This document shows, piece after piece, positions 25,725 through 35,560 of a DNA stretch of 64,000 nucleotides. The first letter of the stretch is position 1. Each line of letters begins with the position of its first letter. Both the position numbers and the translations under genes were made by a program. The notes under the pieces were generated by a model that saw nothing but the letters and a program-made list of their open reading frames with translations, was not told the DNA's origin and did no database searches. The DNA comes from Plectrocnemia conspersa (taxonomy: Eukaryota; Arthropoda; Insecta; Trichoptera; Polycentropodidae), in the NCBI GenBank assembly GCA_009617715.1, contig VTFK01000352.1, forward strand, positions 1 to 64,000, given 5' to 3'.

Positions 25725-26305
25725 CTACTTACATTCAAGCAATAAAATCGTGTCAGTGCCGTTGCAGTGTGAACACTTGTACCGAGCATTCCTACCGCAA
25801 CGGCGTCGAAACGATTCTTTTGCTTTTGACGTGAATTTTTGACTTCTAAGAAGTAATAATTGTTTTTGCGCCCTCCTATTGACCGAAATTCGGTTTGAAT
25901 ACACTTTGGTCAATACTATAATATAAAAAATGTGTAGTAATATCGGCAATGAAGCAATATGCAAAATGTGACGTCTGTCTGTAATTCTTCTTCTACGTAT
26001 TAGCTTTGTTTGTAATTTGGACTTGACCTAATGAAAGTTCTAAAACTTTAATTAGCTTTAGAACTTACAGTAGGTCAAGTTGATTTGATTAATTCGTGTT
26101 GGTTTAGTTTGGGTTTGAATAGCAAATATACGTTTCGAAACTATTAAATTGAGTTTTATGGATATTTTATAGCAGCATATAATTTCAGATAAATTATATT
26201 TTACTGGTAAAAATATATATCTACTGGTGAAAATGTATTCTGATATGATTTTACTGAAGTGACATATTTTTTAAATATTTTCGGGATAGATTCGAGACTG
26301 TTTTT
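25725..26305. repeat. Foldback-type element, copy 3, with adjoining palindromic-motif tract
   Basis: The core at about 25730-25900 pairs CGTGTCAGTGCCGTTGCAG with CTACCGCAACGGCGTCG and ends in ATTGACCGAAATTCGGTTT. The sequence at 25985-26140 (GACTTGACCTAATG..., GGTTTAGTTTGGGTTTGAA) is the inverted counterpart of 33308-33440. The tract at 26170-26305 (TTTTACTGGTAAAA, CTACTGGTGAAAATG, then GGATAGATTCGAGACTG) is the inverted counterpart of parts of 32500-33300. So one composite unit lies here inverted relative to about 32.5-33.8 kb. Confidence 0.65.
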
Positions 26306-26309
26306 TGCT

Positions 26310-26876
26310 GCGGTAACAATTGCTCTCGGGACAATTGGTTCTACGACAATTGCTCTCAGGACAGTTACTCTCACGGACAATTGCACTCAGGGACTATTGC
26401 TCTCACGGTCAATTTTTCTCATGTTTTTTTAATCTTTTGCATGTTCATCAGGAGTAAAATTGTTCGTTTCAATATTTTTTTAGTAAAGATAATTAATTTT
26501 AAAATCCAAAAATTAAGAAATGTTAAATTTGCGCATATTTGCGATTAAGTGCCACACAAACCATCCGCCAATAAAGTGTTTATGTTTATATCATATTGGT
26601 CTTTCACATGTCTATTCTGGTGAAATTTCAGTCGTCTATGTGGTAAACAAACATTTATTTGAAAATTTAAAAATATGTGTCCAGGTGTTTACGCGAAACA
26701 TCGATTTAAAATATTTGTTTTAAATCCATAGATCTTGGTTGTCGTTGTTTGAATTCCGACACGCTAATTTAGTTTGAAATTTATACTTCTGATGCAGCAA
26801 ATTAAGAAAACACGAGAGCAATTGTCCTGAGAGCAGTGTCCGTGAAAGCAATTGTCGTATGAGCAAAAGTCCATTT
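26310..26876. mobile_element. Element with iteron-type terminal inverted repeats
   Basis: The left end (about 26315-26425) has about seven tandem copies of a 15-17 bp motif with consensus near ACAATTGCTCTCAGG. The right end (about 26812-26876) has about four copies in inverted orientation (GAGAGCAATTGTCC and relatives). The interior of about 390 bp is A+T-rich and the 67-codon frame at 26520-26723 resembles nothing known. Inverted ends made of short tandem iterons suggest a non-autonomous DNA transposon or foldback element. The superfamily is not recognised. Confidence 0.6.
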
Positions 26877-27224
26877 ATTGTTTTTTTTTTTAGATTTTTT
26901 TGAGGGATTACCTGAAAATATTTGCTCTAGATTCAGGGATATCATCAAGAGTGGGGGGGGAAGTTGGCCAGTCGGTGATCGTTTTTTTTAAATATTACGA
27001 TTTCATTAATATTCCTAATAATTCAATATATGACATGAATTTTTCTGGACAAATTTAAGGGGGGGCAAATGCTCTCATCTCCCCATCAAATACTTCCCGG
27101 AAGACTAAGTGAGCAGCCGGTTTCTACTTCATGTCAATCATGTTTCAGCAACGAAGAATACTTGGACATCAAGTATCTATAGAAATTAGACAGTTTATAT
27201 GAAATTTATAAAAAGTAATAATAA
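26877..27224. other. Short intronic stretch, nothing recognised
   Basis: Contains two G-runs (near 26951 and 27060) but no gene or repeat partner. Confidence 0.35.
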
Positions 27225-28130
27225 TAATAAATTTGACCATCGTAATCTGACAGGTTACCCCAATGCGTAACGATGGTCGAAACAAAAATATTATTATTTC
27301 AATACACAAAAAATATATATAAATAAATCACAAAAAAATATACATAAAATATCGAAATTAAATGTTACAAACCGGACCAGCTCCTCGTAGCTGGCATTAA
27401 ACAGCGCAATGCTAGCGTAATAATGAGCCAGATGGCCACAGCCATAAACGAGTCGGTAAGTATGGACGTCCTAGCCCCAACGGACATCAAAAGAGGACGT
27501 GATCGTGTTTTTCGAAGACGTTCTAGAACCCAAAACTAGATTCCCTCGAGAATAGATGAATGACAGCACCATTCAGTAATTTAAAGGAATGCTTTGCGAT
27601 ATACAACTTTCTGCGAATCGTGTCCTAACGCTCCTAAAAGAAAGGCTCTAGGATATAAAACGGATAATAACCGTATGTTATTTTATAAAGGTATCTTTAA
27701 TAGCTTTTTTTAATCTTTTCTACTATATTTATTCGGGGATTCAAATTATCGATCCAGATTCAAGAATGCTACAAACTAATGTGTAATGGATCGGCAAATT
27801 GAAAGGCGTTCCTCATAACAAAGCCGAGCATCTTATTACAGAAGTCGTGTATGTATAGAGAGAACCTCCAGTTGCTCTGAAAAGTGATTCCGAGATATTT
27901 AGTGCAAAATGTTCCTACCGAGTTCGTGGGAATAAACTGGTGGTGGACGGGATTGATAAAATGACACACGTGTCACTTCCTGACACTAAAGGGCAGACGG
28001 GCAGACATCTCCATAAGAGTCCGCGACATTTATTAAATTTTAAATCATCTGCGTACAGAAGATAATTTGAATTTGTAACTGCCGTATTTATGTCATTAAT
28101 AAATAACATAAAAGCAGAGGGCCCAGGTTA
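27225..28130 (-). mobile_element. 5'-truncated Jockey-like LINE copy
   Basis: Minus-strand copy of the LINE family at 54.4-58.2 kb. It starts inside the reverse transcriptase at the block LCFLCYLLMT-equivalent before FINDINTA and keeps YLLYADDLKF with the catalytic YADD motif. It then has YLGITFQSNWRFSLYIHDFC and KMLGFVMRNAFQF, matching the longer copy. The C-terminal region (SYEELVR-like, near 27370-27400) and the 3' hairpin (GACCATCGT at both arms, 27234-27278) are also present. Frameshifts and a gap after YADDLKF make it inactive. Poly-(AAT) flanks the 3' end at 27219-27231. Confidence 0.8.
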
Positions 28131-28983
28131 GTTTGTTCTATATTTAAACCTAATCCTTTACCATTAACACACTCCAACTCTATGCAAATGTCAACAAACC
28201 CTTAACACACCGATTATCGCCCACTTTTCACGAATGTATCCCAAAGATCACGACCGAATTTAGGTATTCTACAATCGAGCGTCGCACAACACTCCAAATA
28301 AATTTCCAAATGGCAATCACGCTGAATTATGGCTGGCAATTAGGGTGTGTGCAGCTTGTGAATTGTGCGTCGGGAAATATGCAAATTCGTCGCCCGGGTA
28401 TCCGGATTACGCATTATTCTCATAATTTTTACGCGAAGCCATCGAAATTCGTGCGTTTATGGTTTCGGTTTGTACGTGCTCCGAATCCGGATTTCACACA
28501 ATACATATCTGGATTATATGGGATACTAATGAACTAAGATATATTGTAGTATGTGCGCTGTATAGCCATAGAGCGCGTGGCTTTTGTGCTCGGTTGATAC
28601 AGTGAAAATTAATTACGGGCGGAACATGATCGAACGGGTGTCTGATGGAGACGTGATGTTGTTTGTGGTCAGGACGTAAAAAACACACTGATAAAATAGG
28701 TAATGTCCTTCGAAAGTTTTCCAACACCTGATCTAGATATATTAGTATAAACTTGTATAGTATATACAAATATTATAAATTTAATAACATTTATGAATTT
28801 ACATTAAAAATTTTACACAAAACCATCACTTAATAAAATTCTCACCAGAAATGGTAAAAAAAAATATGTGCTGAAAATCATCATGAAGAAGGTATCAAAC
28901 CAAATAAAATTGAAATACTGCAAAATGACACATAAAGTAAAATAAAATAGCAAGAAAATAATTATGTAACATCAACATGAGTA
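28131..28983. other. G+C-richer island followed by A+T-rich DNA
   Basis: The block at about 28200-28700 has higher G+C. Open frames at 28310-28537 (+) and 28494-28769 (-) overlap and show no known domain. The rest is A+T-rich. Confidence 0.3.
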
Positions 28984-29940
28984 CAATAGGCCCTCGACTT
29001 TCGAACGTTCGACTTTCGCACAATTCGCTTTTTCGCACATTTAAAAAAAAACAATTTTTTTCAATTCATTTTTTTTTTAAAAAACGTTTTGATAGCGGTG
29101 AATCTTTTGCTTCAATCGGACGTTCGTATGATACAAACAGGTCTACGATATGTTCAATTTTGCAAAATAAAAATATAATTAAAGAATACATTCAAAATTG
29201 TTGAAAATAAAGATATACTTCCACACTCTTTAATTATATGTTTCCAAAAAACAATGACCAGCATCAAAAAGATGTCCCTCTGAGTATTTCAATTATTCAA
29301 GCAAAAGCTCTTAGTTTGCACAAAGATTGGAAGGACAGATTAAAAAAATATTTTAACATGGTTTTTCAAGCAAGTAACGGTTGGTTTTACAATTTTAAAA
29401 TGAGGTATTCTTTTCATAATATTAAATTTACTGGAGAATCGGCTGATGCGGATAAAGATGCTGCAAAAGAATTTATTTCATAATTATCCAAAATTATTAA
29501 AGCTGGAGAATATATTTCTAGACAAATATTTAATGTAGATGAGACAGGTTTATTTTGGAAAACTCTTTAACAATGAAAAATATGAATGAAGCTTTCACGC
29601 ACCTTGACAAATTTTTAAATATTATGGAAGATTGTGATCCCAATGGAGAACGCATATCTCAAGTGCGTAGGGCGATCAATAAAGACATAGCATGTTATAA
29701 AATACTATATGAAGAAAAGAAAAAGAATAGTGGAAAACAATTAATTCTTGATAACTTTTCAAAGGAAACACCCGCAAACCCCACTTAAACGTGTCTCTTA
29801 AACATCTTATATTTACTTGATAAATAAATATTTTAAAATACACACAATTTCAATTTTTTTTACTTCCCTCGACTTTCGTACATTAAACATTCGCACACAT
29901 TTTCAGGAACCAATTATGTGCGAAAGTCGAGGGCCACCTG
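28984..29940 (+). mobile_element. Tigger/pogo deletion derivative, copy 1
   Basis: The ends are inverted repeats: GGCCCTCGACTTTCG (28989-29003) and CGAAAGTCGAGGGCC (29921-29935). The outermost bases (CAATAGG... and ...CACCTG) match the CAGG start of copy 2 imperfectly. TA precedes the left end at 28982-28983. The interior holds the N- and C-terminal parts of a pogo/Tigger transposase, but most of the catalytic domain is missing. It could only have moved with an enzyme supplied in trans. Confidence 0.85.
29040..29788 (+). pseudogene. Tigger-type transposase remnant (CENP-B HTH + partial DDE)
   Basis: Remnant of a DNA-transposon transposase. First DNA-binding motif: RFDSGESFASIGRSYDTNRS then TICSILQNK (psq-like helix-turn-helix). 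Second: DVPLSISIIQAKALSLHKDW and FQASNGWFYNFKMRY with FTGESADADKDAA (CENP-B-type HTH). The start of the DDE domain is QIFNVDETGLFWK, which contains the first catalytic Asp. Immediately after it the sequence jumps to a C-terminal block, MNEAFTHLDKFLNIMEDCD and RAINKDIACYKILYEEKKK, ending NPT-stop (29788). The remaining catalytic residues are deleted. Stops also split the frame at about 29202 and 29481. Confidence 0.85.
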
Positions 29941-30869
29941 AAGTCATAAAAATAATATCTCATAATAATGTAAATAAAGCATCCAGATTTGACCCCATTA
30001 AAATTATGGCAAAAGTAGCTTCTAAAAAAAGGCAATAGTCAAACATACATAATAAACGCAGTATTTAAATTAAAACATGTGCTTTGCAGAAATAACACTG
30101 ATTCCCAATCCAAAAAAAAACATTACTACCCCTTACCGCTTCATATAACGAAGTTTACAGTGTGTTCAATCAATGTTTCCATAGGAAAATAATTTTCTTT
30201 ACAATAAAATATATAAACTATATATTATTTTTTTTCTTTAATGTCTAATTTTTCAAGACTATTGCTATTTATAAGCTATTTTAACTTTACCACCTGATAA
30301 CGGAAGATACATTTTCATATATATGTGCTATTTTATTTGCCTAATAAAATAAGATGCTTTTATGGCATCCATTTAGGCTGCAAAATCAAACCCTTCTGGT
30401 CTCAAAACAATATAATGCTAATAATAATATACAAATAAAGACCCACAACATTTTTTAATAATTAGGTATTACATAAATTAGTAAAAAATATTTAACAACG
30501 AGTGTTATAACAATAGCAAGAACTTTTTTTTGTTGTCTTGTAAATGAATCGAAATTAAGCAAATATATTTATATTATAAACAATGCAAACGATTAAATTA
30601 TAAGAAAAAAAATATACAGCCATTTAGCTTTCTTAAAATTTGAAGACGATATTACTATATTTTATTGACAGCTTTATTTAAATGTTTACTGTTTGGAATC
30701 GATAACTAATTTATTTTAATACTAACTTATACAATTGAAACACAATACTTGTATAGTATATATATACTGTGTAGTAGATGAACTTTTAATTTTGCTACAC
30801 CCTTTTTAAAACAAATTGTGTTAACCCTTTCGTGACAGGCAAATGATTAAACGCTTAAAAAAACGTATA

Positions 30870-30873
<4 letters not shown>
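29941..30873. other. A+T-rich intronic sequence, nothing recognised
   Basis: No gene or repeat partner seen. Contains short poly-A/T runs. Confidence 0.4.

Positions 30874-30956
<83 letters not shown>
30874..30956. repeat. (TA)n microsatellite
   Basis: About 80 bases of nearly uninterrupted TA dinucleotides, with a phase slip near 30934. Confidence 0.95.
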
Positions 30957-31856
30957 AATAAACATAGTATATATATATTTTTATCAAATACACATTACAT
31001 TAATTTGTAACGAGTGATATTGGCGTGTGTGTAATTCGCAAATCCATGCTGAAAATATTCTATTCGTGTAAATGTCTCACAACCCTAAACTTTATCAAAG
31101 TATTCTGATACTTTGAATGTTGTTCTAGCACATTTTGCAAAACTGCTATCGTAAATTTTGCATTAACTTGTATCGGGAAAATGTGTGAGGCCTTTATTAA
31201 ATTTTCGCTGTCAGAAATTTATTTACGAAAGGTTTGACTTTTTGCGTTATATGTATAATAACGTGCTGAAACGTTTGTTATAATATTACATGTAATATAA
31301 GCTATTATTATTGTATAATTTTATTTAATGTTTTTGATACGTTGAAAATTAACGCAACTCTCGTAGATTTTTATATGTGAAACATTTATTAAAATTCTAG
31401 AAATTCAATTTACATTATTATAAACACATATTTGCGTTAATTATTATTATTTTTCAACGTAATAAATTAAAATAGAAATATACTCATATTTAAAATAGTT
31501 ACATAATATATAACTAAATGTCGGTTTCTCGCTTTCATGAGGTACCGCAGCTAACGAAGTGTGTGTGAATACCGGACTTCGATTTTTTCGAATATATTTT
31601 TAATAACATAAGATATTTAAACTTATATGTAACTGTTCTCAATATGGTTTATCATCCATATGACATGTTTACATATTTTTATTAATATTCACCGTTTTGA
31701 TTAGCTGATATTTTGGATATAAAATTTACTGTCATTTTAATATCAAATATTCCACAAATAAAACAGGAATGTCCAAATTAGACGCTGTGATGCATTTTAT
31801 CACATTTGCTATTTAACAAGTACTTTAAATCAATATTTTAATAAATTGTAGCTAAG
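30957..31856. other. A+T-rich intronic sequence, nothing recognised
   Basis: No gene or repeat partner seen. Confidence 0.4.
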
Positions 31857-31943
31857 AGCGATCTGGCGATACTGGTGAATAATAAACCAATATATAACAT
31901 TAGGTTTGCGGATGATACAGTAATACTTGCAGACTTTTTTTAA
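31857..31943 (+). pseudogene. Reverse transcriptase fragment (FADD motif)
   Basis: One frame reads SDLAILVNNKPIYNIRFADD followed by TVILAD and then a stop. This is the catalytic palm motif of a non-LTR reverse transcriptase ([YF]ADD with the preceding beta-strand). The flanking sequence gives no further match, so only about 28 codons survive. It differs from the YADDLK motif of the Jockey-like family in this window, so it comes from a different LINE clade. Confidence 0.6.
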
Positions 31944-32158
31944 ACCAAAAAAACGCTGGAACTTACTTCCTGTAATGCTTTTTAATAAAGAAACTTTTAT
32001 TCAAATATGATTTAAATTAAATTTTAAGCTGTTTTTTTATGCCACGAAGCGCATAAAAAATTAAACAAACTTTATCATAACATAAGTTTAACAAACAAAT
32101 ACAACTGAATACTAAATGTAAAATAAAATTGTAAAACATCATATATTTGAATAAAAGT

Positions 32159-32345
32159 TTATAGTGATGTCCAAAGTTTTGTCCAATTCTCGTCTAATAA
32201 ATATTTTGAAAGATCTAAAAGTGGCAAAGGTGGTCCAATGATTTTGATGAACAAAAGTGTCGAAACTGTATTGATCTTAAAAGCTGCAGCATATTTAAAA
32301 TAGGGTCCAAAATAAAGGACGTGATTTGCTTCTCCTTGAATTTGG
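32159..32345 (-). CDS. Candidate terminal exon of an unknown protein
   Basis: On the minus strand a T-rich tract and AG (acceptor-like, TTTTTTTTAG) precede a stop-free stretch of one base plus 61 codons, ending in TAA (32159-32161). The translation starts QIQGEANHVLYFGPYFKYA, has a hydrophobic middle (FKINTVSTLLFIKIIGPPL) and ends ENWTKLWTSL. It is rich in aromatic and hydrophobic residues and looks protein-like, but I do not recognise the family. No partner exon was found at higher coordinates and no clear poly-A signal follows. It may be a nested gene's last exon, a captured fragment in a transposon, or chance. Confidence 0.25.
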
Positions 32346-32497
32346 CTAAAAAAAATGCATTAATTACTATGAATTTTAATAAAATCAAATAATTAAAAAA
32401 TTAACACTGACCGACTAGTGGTCGCTAGAAATATCAGGGATGACGTCCCTGATTCTAAACCAGAAATTCATGGGTTATCCCTTAAAGAAAATTTAAA

Positions 32498-33300
32498 AAA
32501 ACTGTCTCGAATCTATCAAAAAAAATTTTTTTTAAATATTTAATTTCAGTGAAATCATATAGGAATTTATTTTCACAGGTAAATATATATTTTACCAGTA
32601 AAAATATAATTTATCTTACAGGTGCTAGTAAAATTATATTATATGATTTCAACTTCTCCATACGTAATTACATACATATAATTATTTATTTACATGCAAT
32701 GTATAATATAAATAGTTGTATTTTTCAGTGAAAGTATATTTTCACTAATGAAGTTCAAATACATTTTCTCTAAGTAGTTATATATTTCTACTAAAGAAAA
32801 TATAATTTAATTAATAGGCACTAGTGAAACTATATGCTGTGATGTATCTATATACTGATGTATTTTATGTATAATTTCCTTGAGCTTTTTTTTACATATT
32901 ATACAAGAAATAAAAGGAGAGGAACATTGCCTTCAAAAGCACCTACTACAAAATCGAGAAAAAACAATATCGAATCTATCCCAAAAATATTTTTTTAAAT
33001 ATGTTATTTTAGTAAAATAAAATCGAAATACATTTTCACTAGTAGATATATATTTTTAGCAAAACAAACATAAATTATCTGGTAGGTGTATATAAAATTT
33101 AAAATGATATGATTTCAACTATGTACATATATTTATCATAATTTATGTACATCCGATATATAAATGTTACAGCGAATGTATTTCTTTTTGGTAAAGTTAT
33201 ATTTTCACTAGTCAAGTCCAAATACATTTTCACCAGTAGATATTTATTTATATTAGCGAAAATATCATTTAACTGATAGGTTCTAAAATGCTGCTCTCAA
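32498..33300 (+). repeat. Tandem duplication of a palindromic-motif tract
   Basis: Two units of about 450 bp (starting near 32498 and 32950) each begin with CGAATCTATC followed by AAAAATATTTTTTT. Each continues with many copies of a quasi-palindrome close to TTTTCACTAGTGAAAAT, spaced about 30-40 bases apart: for example TTTCAGTGAAATC, TTTTACCAGTAAAAAT, TTTTCACTAATGAAG, TTTTCACTAGTAGAT and GGCACTAGTGAAAC. An inverted partial copy is at 26170-26305. No coding capacity. Confidence 0.65.
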
Positions 33301-33307
33301 TTTGACA

Positions 33308-34190
33308 GTTGCGAAACGTAAATTTGCTGTTCAAACCCAAACCTAACCAACACGAATTAATCAAACTAAACTTGACCCAATGAGTTCTAAAACTTATTAC
33401 AAACTTTTATTAAGTCAAGTCTAAAAAACTAGGTCAACTCAACTCTCAGGGGGAAATAAACAGAAGAATAAGTACAGACAGATATTGCATCTCACATATT
33501 GCTCCATAGTTTGTCTGCATTTCGATATTACACTATGTTTTAAAATATTATTGCTATCCTTACCGATATTACTAAGGACTTCTAATATAAGATGACTGAT
33601 CAAAGTATTTTCAAACCGAATTTTGGTCAATAGGAGAGCGTAAAAAACAATTATCACTTCTCAGAAGGCAAAAATTCACGTCAAAAGTAATAAAATCGTG
33701 TCGGCGCCGTCGCAGTGGGAACGCGCCGACACGATTTTATTGCTTTTGACGTGGATTTTTGACTTCTGAGAAGTGATAATTGTTTTTTGCGCTCTACTAT
33801 TGGGCAAAATTCGGTTTAGTGTGCTTTATTCGATTCTCATTCGTAATATTGTCTTATTATAAACGCATGATAATTGAGCTTTAAACGCGATGGCATGATT
33901 TTATTACTTTTGACCTGAACTGGAAATTCACCATATGGCAACACTAAGCAGCAAAAAATTATCAGGTAAATATTTTGATTGCCTAATTAAAATATGATTT
34001 TAGAAAATATGTAGCAACGTTGGCTTATTTTTATATTAATTTGTAGCATAGCAAAGGTTGACTCACACGTTCCCACTGCGACGGTGACGGCACGATTTTA
34101 TTGCTTTTGACGTGAATTTTTGACTTCTGAGAAGTGAAAATTGTTTTTTATGCTCTCCTATTGGTCAAAATTTGGTTTAGTATGCTTCAT
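33308..34190 (-). repeat. Foldback-type element, copies 4 and 5
   Basis: Contains the most complete palindrome of the family. Arm 33613-33706 (AAACCGAATTTTGGTCAAT ... AATCGTGTCGGCG) pairs with arm 33724-33817 (CGCCGACACGATT ... AAATTCGGTTT) across a 17-bp spacer. Beyond it, 33820-34068 is the inverted counterpart of about 14770-15040. Another half-palindrome (GTTCCCACTGCGACGG ... GTCAAAATTTGGTTT) follows at 34068-34178. The left flank 33308-33440 is inverted relative to 25985-26140. Confidence 0.75.
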
Positions 34191-34364
34191 TTTATTTTCA
34201 CTTATTGTAAGTCATAATATTGCTACCAAAACGCTATATAACCTATCGTTGGCACTGCGACTGTATGTTTTCATTTATTTTGATGTGGATTCTAAGCAGG
34301 TGTATTATATATTTTTATACAAAACCGATTAAGGTTGCTTAAAATGTTTATTCTAAGCTTATTT

Positions 34365-35035
34365 TTTAAAATTTAGTAGGCCCACTCTTGACTCTATAAT
34401 TACATCTGCAACCCTTTTAGGCATACTGTCAACTAATAACTTGCAGATGGACTGAGACAATTTTTTACATTCCATCTGAAATTTTTCTCACAGCTCAATT
34501 TTGGATTTGAAAGTATGTTGGACCACTCTTTCTTTTAATTTTGACTTTAAATTTGGTGACTGTATAGGTCAGTCTAAAAGCATCAAATCCTTTGCCGCAA
34601 ACGGAGCGCTTTTTTCTGGAATCGTGGATTCTAAAATTGAAACATAAATGTCACTATTCATACTATATTCGCAAGTGTAAAGATTTCCTACCTTTGCTGT
34701 CATGTCCTAACCCTAAATTATAACGCTTCCGCCACTATATTTGACTTTGCGTGCTACGTAATCAGCATTATATTCTTCTCCGTATAAGACTACACACATA
34801 TACTACACCAAGGGTTTAAAAAACTTGAAAAAAATATTAAAAAGAGTATGATTCCTTAAAAAAATTTAATATTTTTTTATATTAACCGATTTTAGTTTAA
34901 ATTTAACTTAAAATTGAATTCATCGGACCAAATAACTTTCACCCAATCTCGGACCCATTCTAACCTTTGAGTTATATATATGCAATTTGAGAGTATAGTT
35001 TTGGTGTAATTCTAATTCCATTGAAATATTCCATG
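34365..35035 (-). pseudogene. Tc1/mariner transposase relic
   Basis: Minus-strand fragments in the order expected for a Tc1-type transposase, the DD34E enzyme that moves the element by cut-and-paste. QRLEWVRDWVKVIWSDEF (34918-34971) is the region of the first catalytic Asp. SGGSVII(stop)G(stop)DMTAKVG follows near 34690-34736 and corresponds to the usual GGGSVMVWG block. MNSDIYVSILES is next, then LMLLD(stop)PIQSPNLKSKLK near 34540-34580, equivalent to LDWPAQSPDLNPIE. Stops replace conserved Trp/Cys residues, the segment with the second catalytic Asp appears deleted and the final Glu region is lost. No terminal repeats were identified. Confidence 0.75.
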
Positions 35036-35109
35036 CAGCAGTGAACAAAATCAAAATCGCCAATATTTAAGTATACGATAAATTGTAATTAATTGTTAAA
35101 TTAAATCCA

Positions 35110-35560
35110 ATGATTAAAAGTTTCAAACTTAATCATCTACCAATACGGAGCATGTTTCTTAGTTCATATTGCAGTGGCATAATTGAGTTATCAAGCATAT
35201 CGTCTCGAACTGGTGGGTCCCCGCAATCAGATTTATCAAGTTACACGAAATCCCCAACAAAGTTCCATCGGTCCATGATCTCAAGTACCGGCACTAACTC
35301 GAGACGCAATCGTCGGAAACCGCCAAGTACCTTTATCCAAGGGCCCGCAGTGAGTAATCGAGCGTGGTTATGTCCGACTGGCTTGATGGAAGGGAATTGT
35401 GTCCTCTACCATCCATCTTCGAAGGGAATTTTCGAAACACTTGATTACTCTCTTCGCAATGTGGCATTTCAGGGGGAGACTTTATCATCGCTTTGAAAAA
35501 TGACGTGTGTTTAAGGGCTCGGCGCGAATTCGTATGATGTATCGAACGCAACGCGGGGGA
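35110..35560. other. G+C-richer island with a 128-codon open frame
   Basis: The + strand frame at 35110-35496 is Ser-rich (SSISSRTGGSPQSDLSSYTK) with no recognised domain. An overlapping minus-strand frame (35333-35551) is equally open. Base composition differs sharply from both flanks. I consider conserved non-coding DNA more likely than an exon, because no splice context fits clearly. Confidence 0.3.

Noticed and set aside
26315..26425. CRISPR-like repeat array
   Set aside because: Units of 15-17 bp are contiguous with no unique spacers, and inverted copies exist at the other end. The host is an animal genome.
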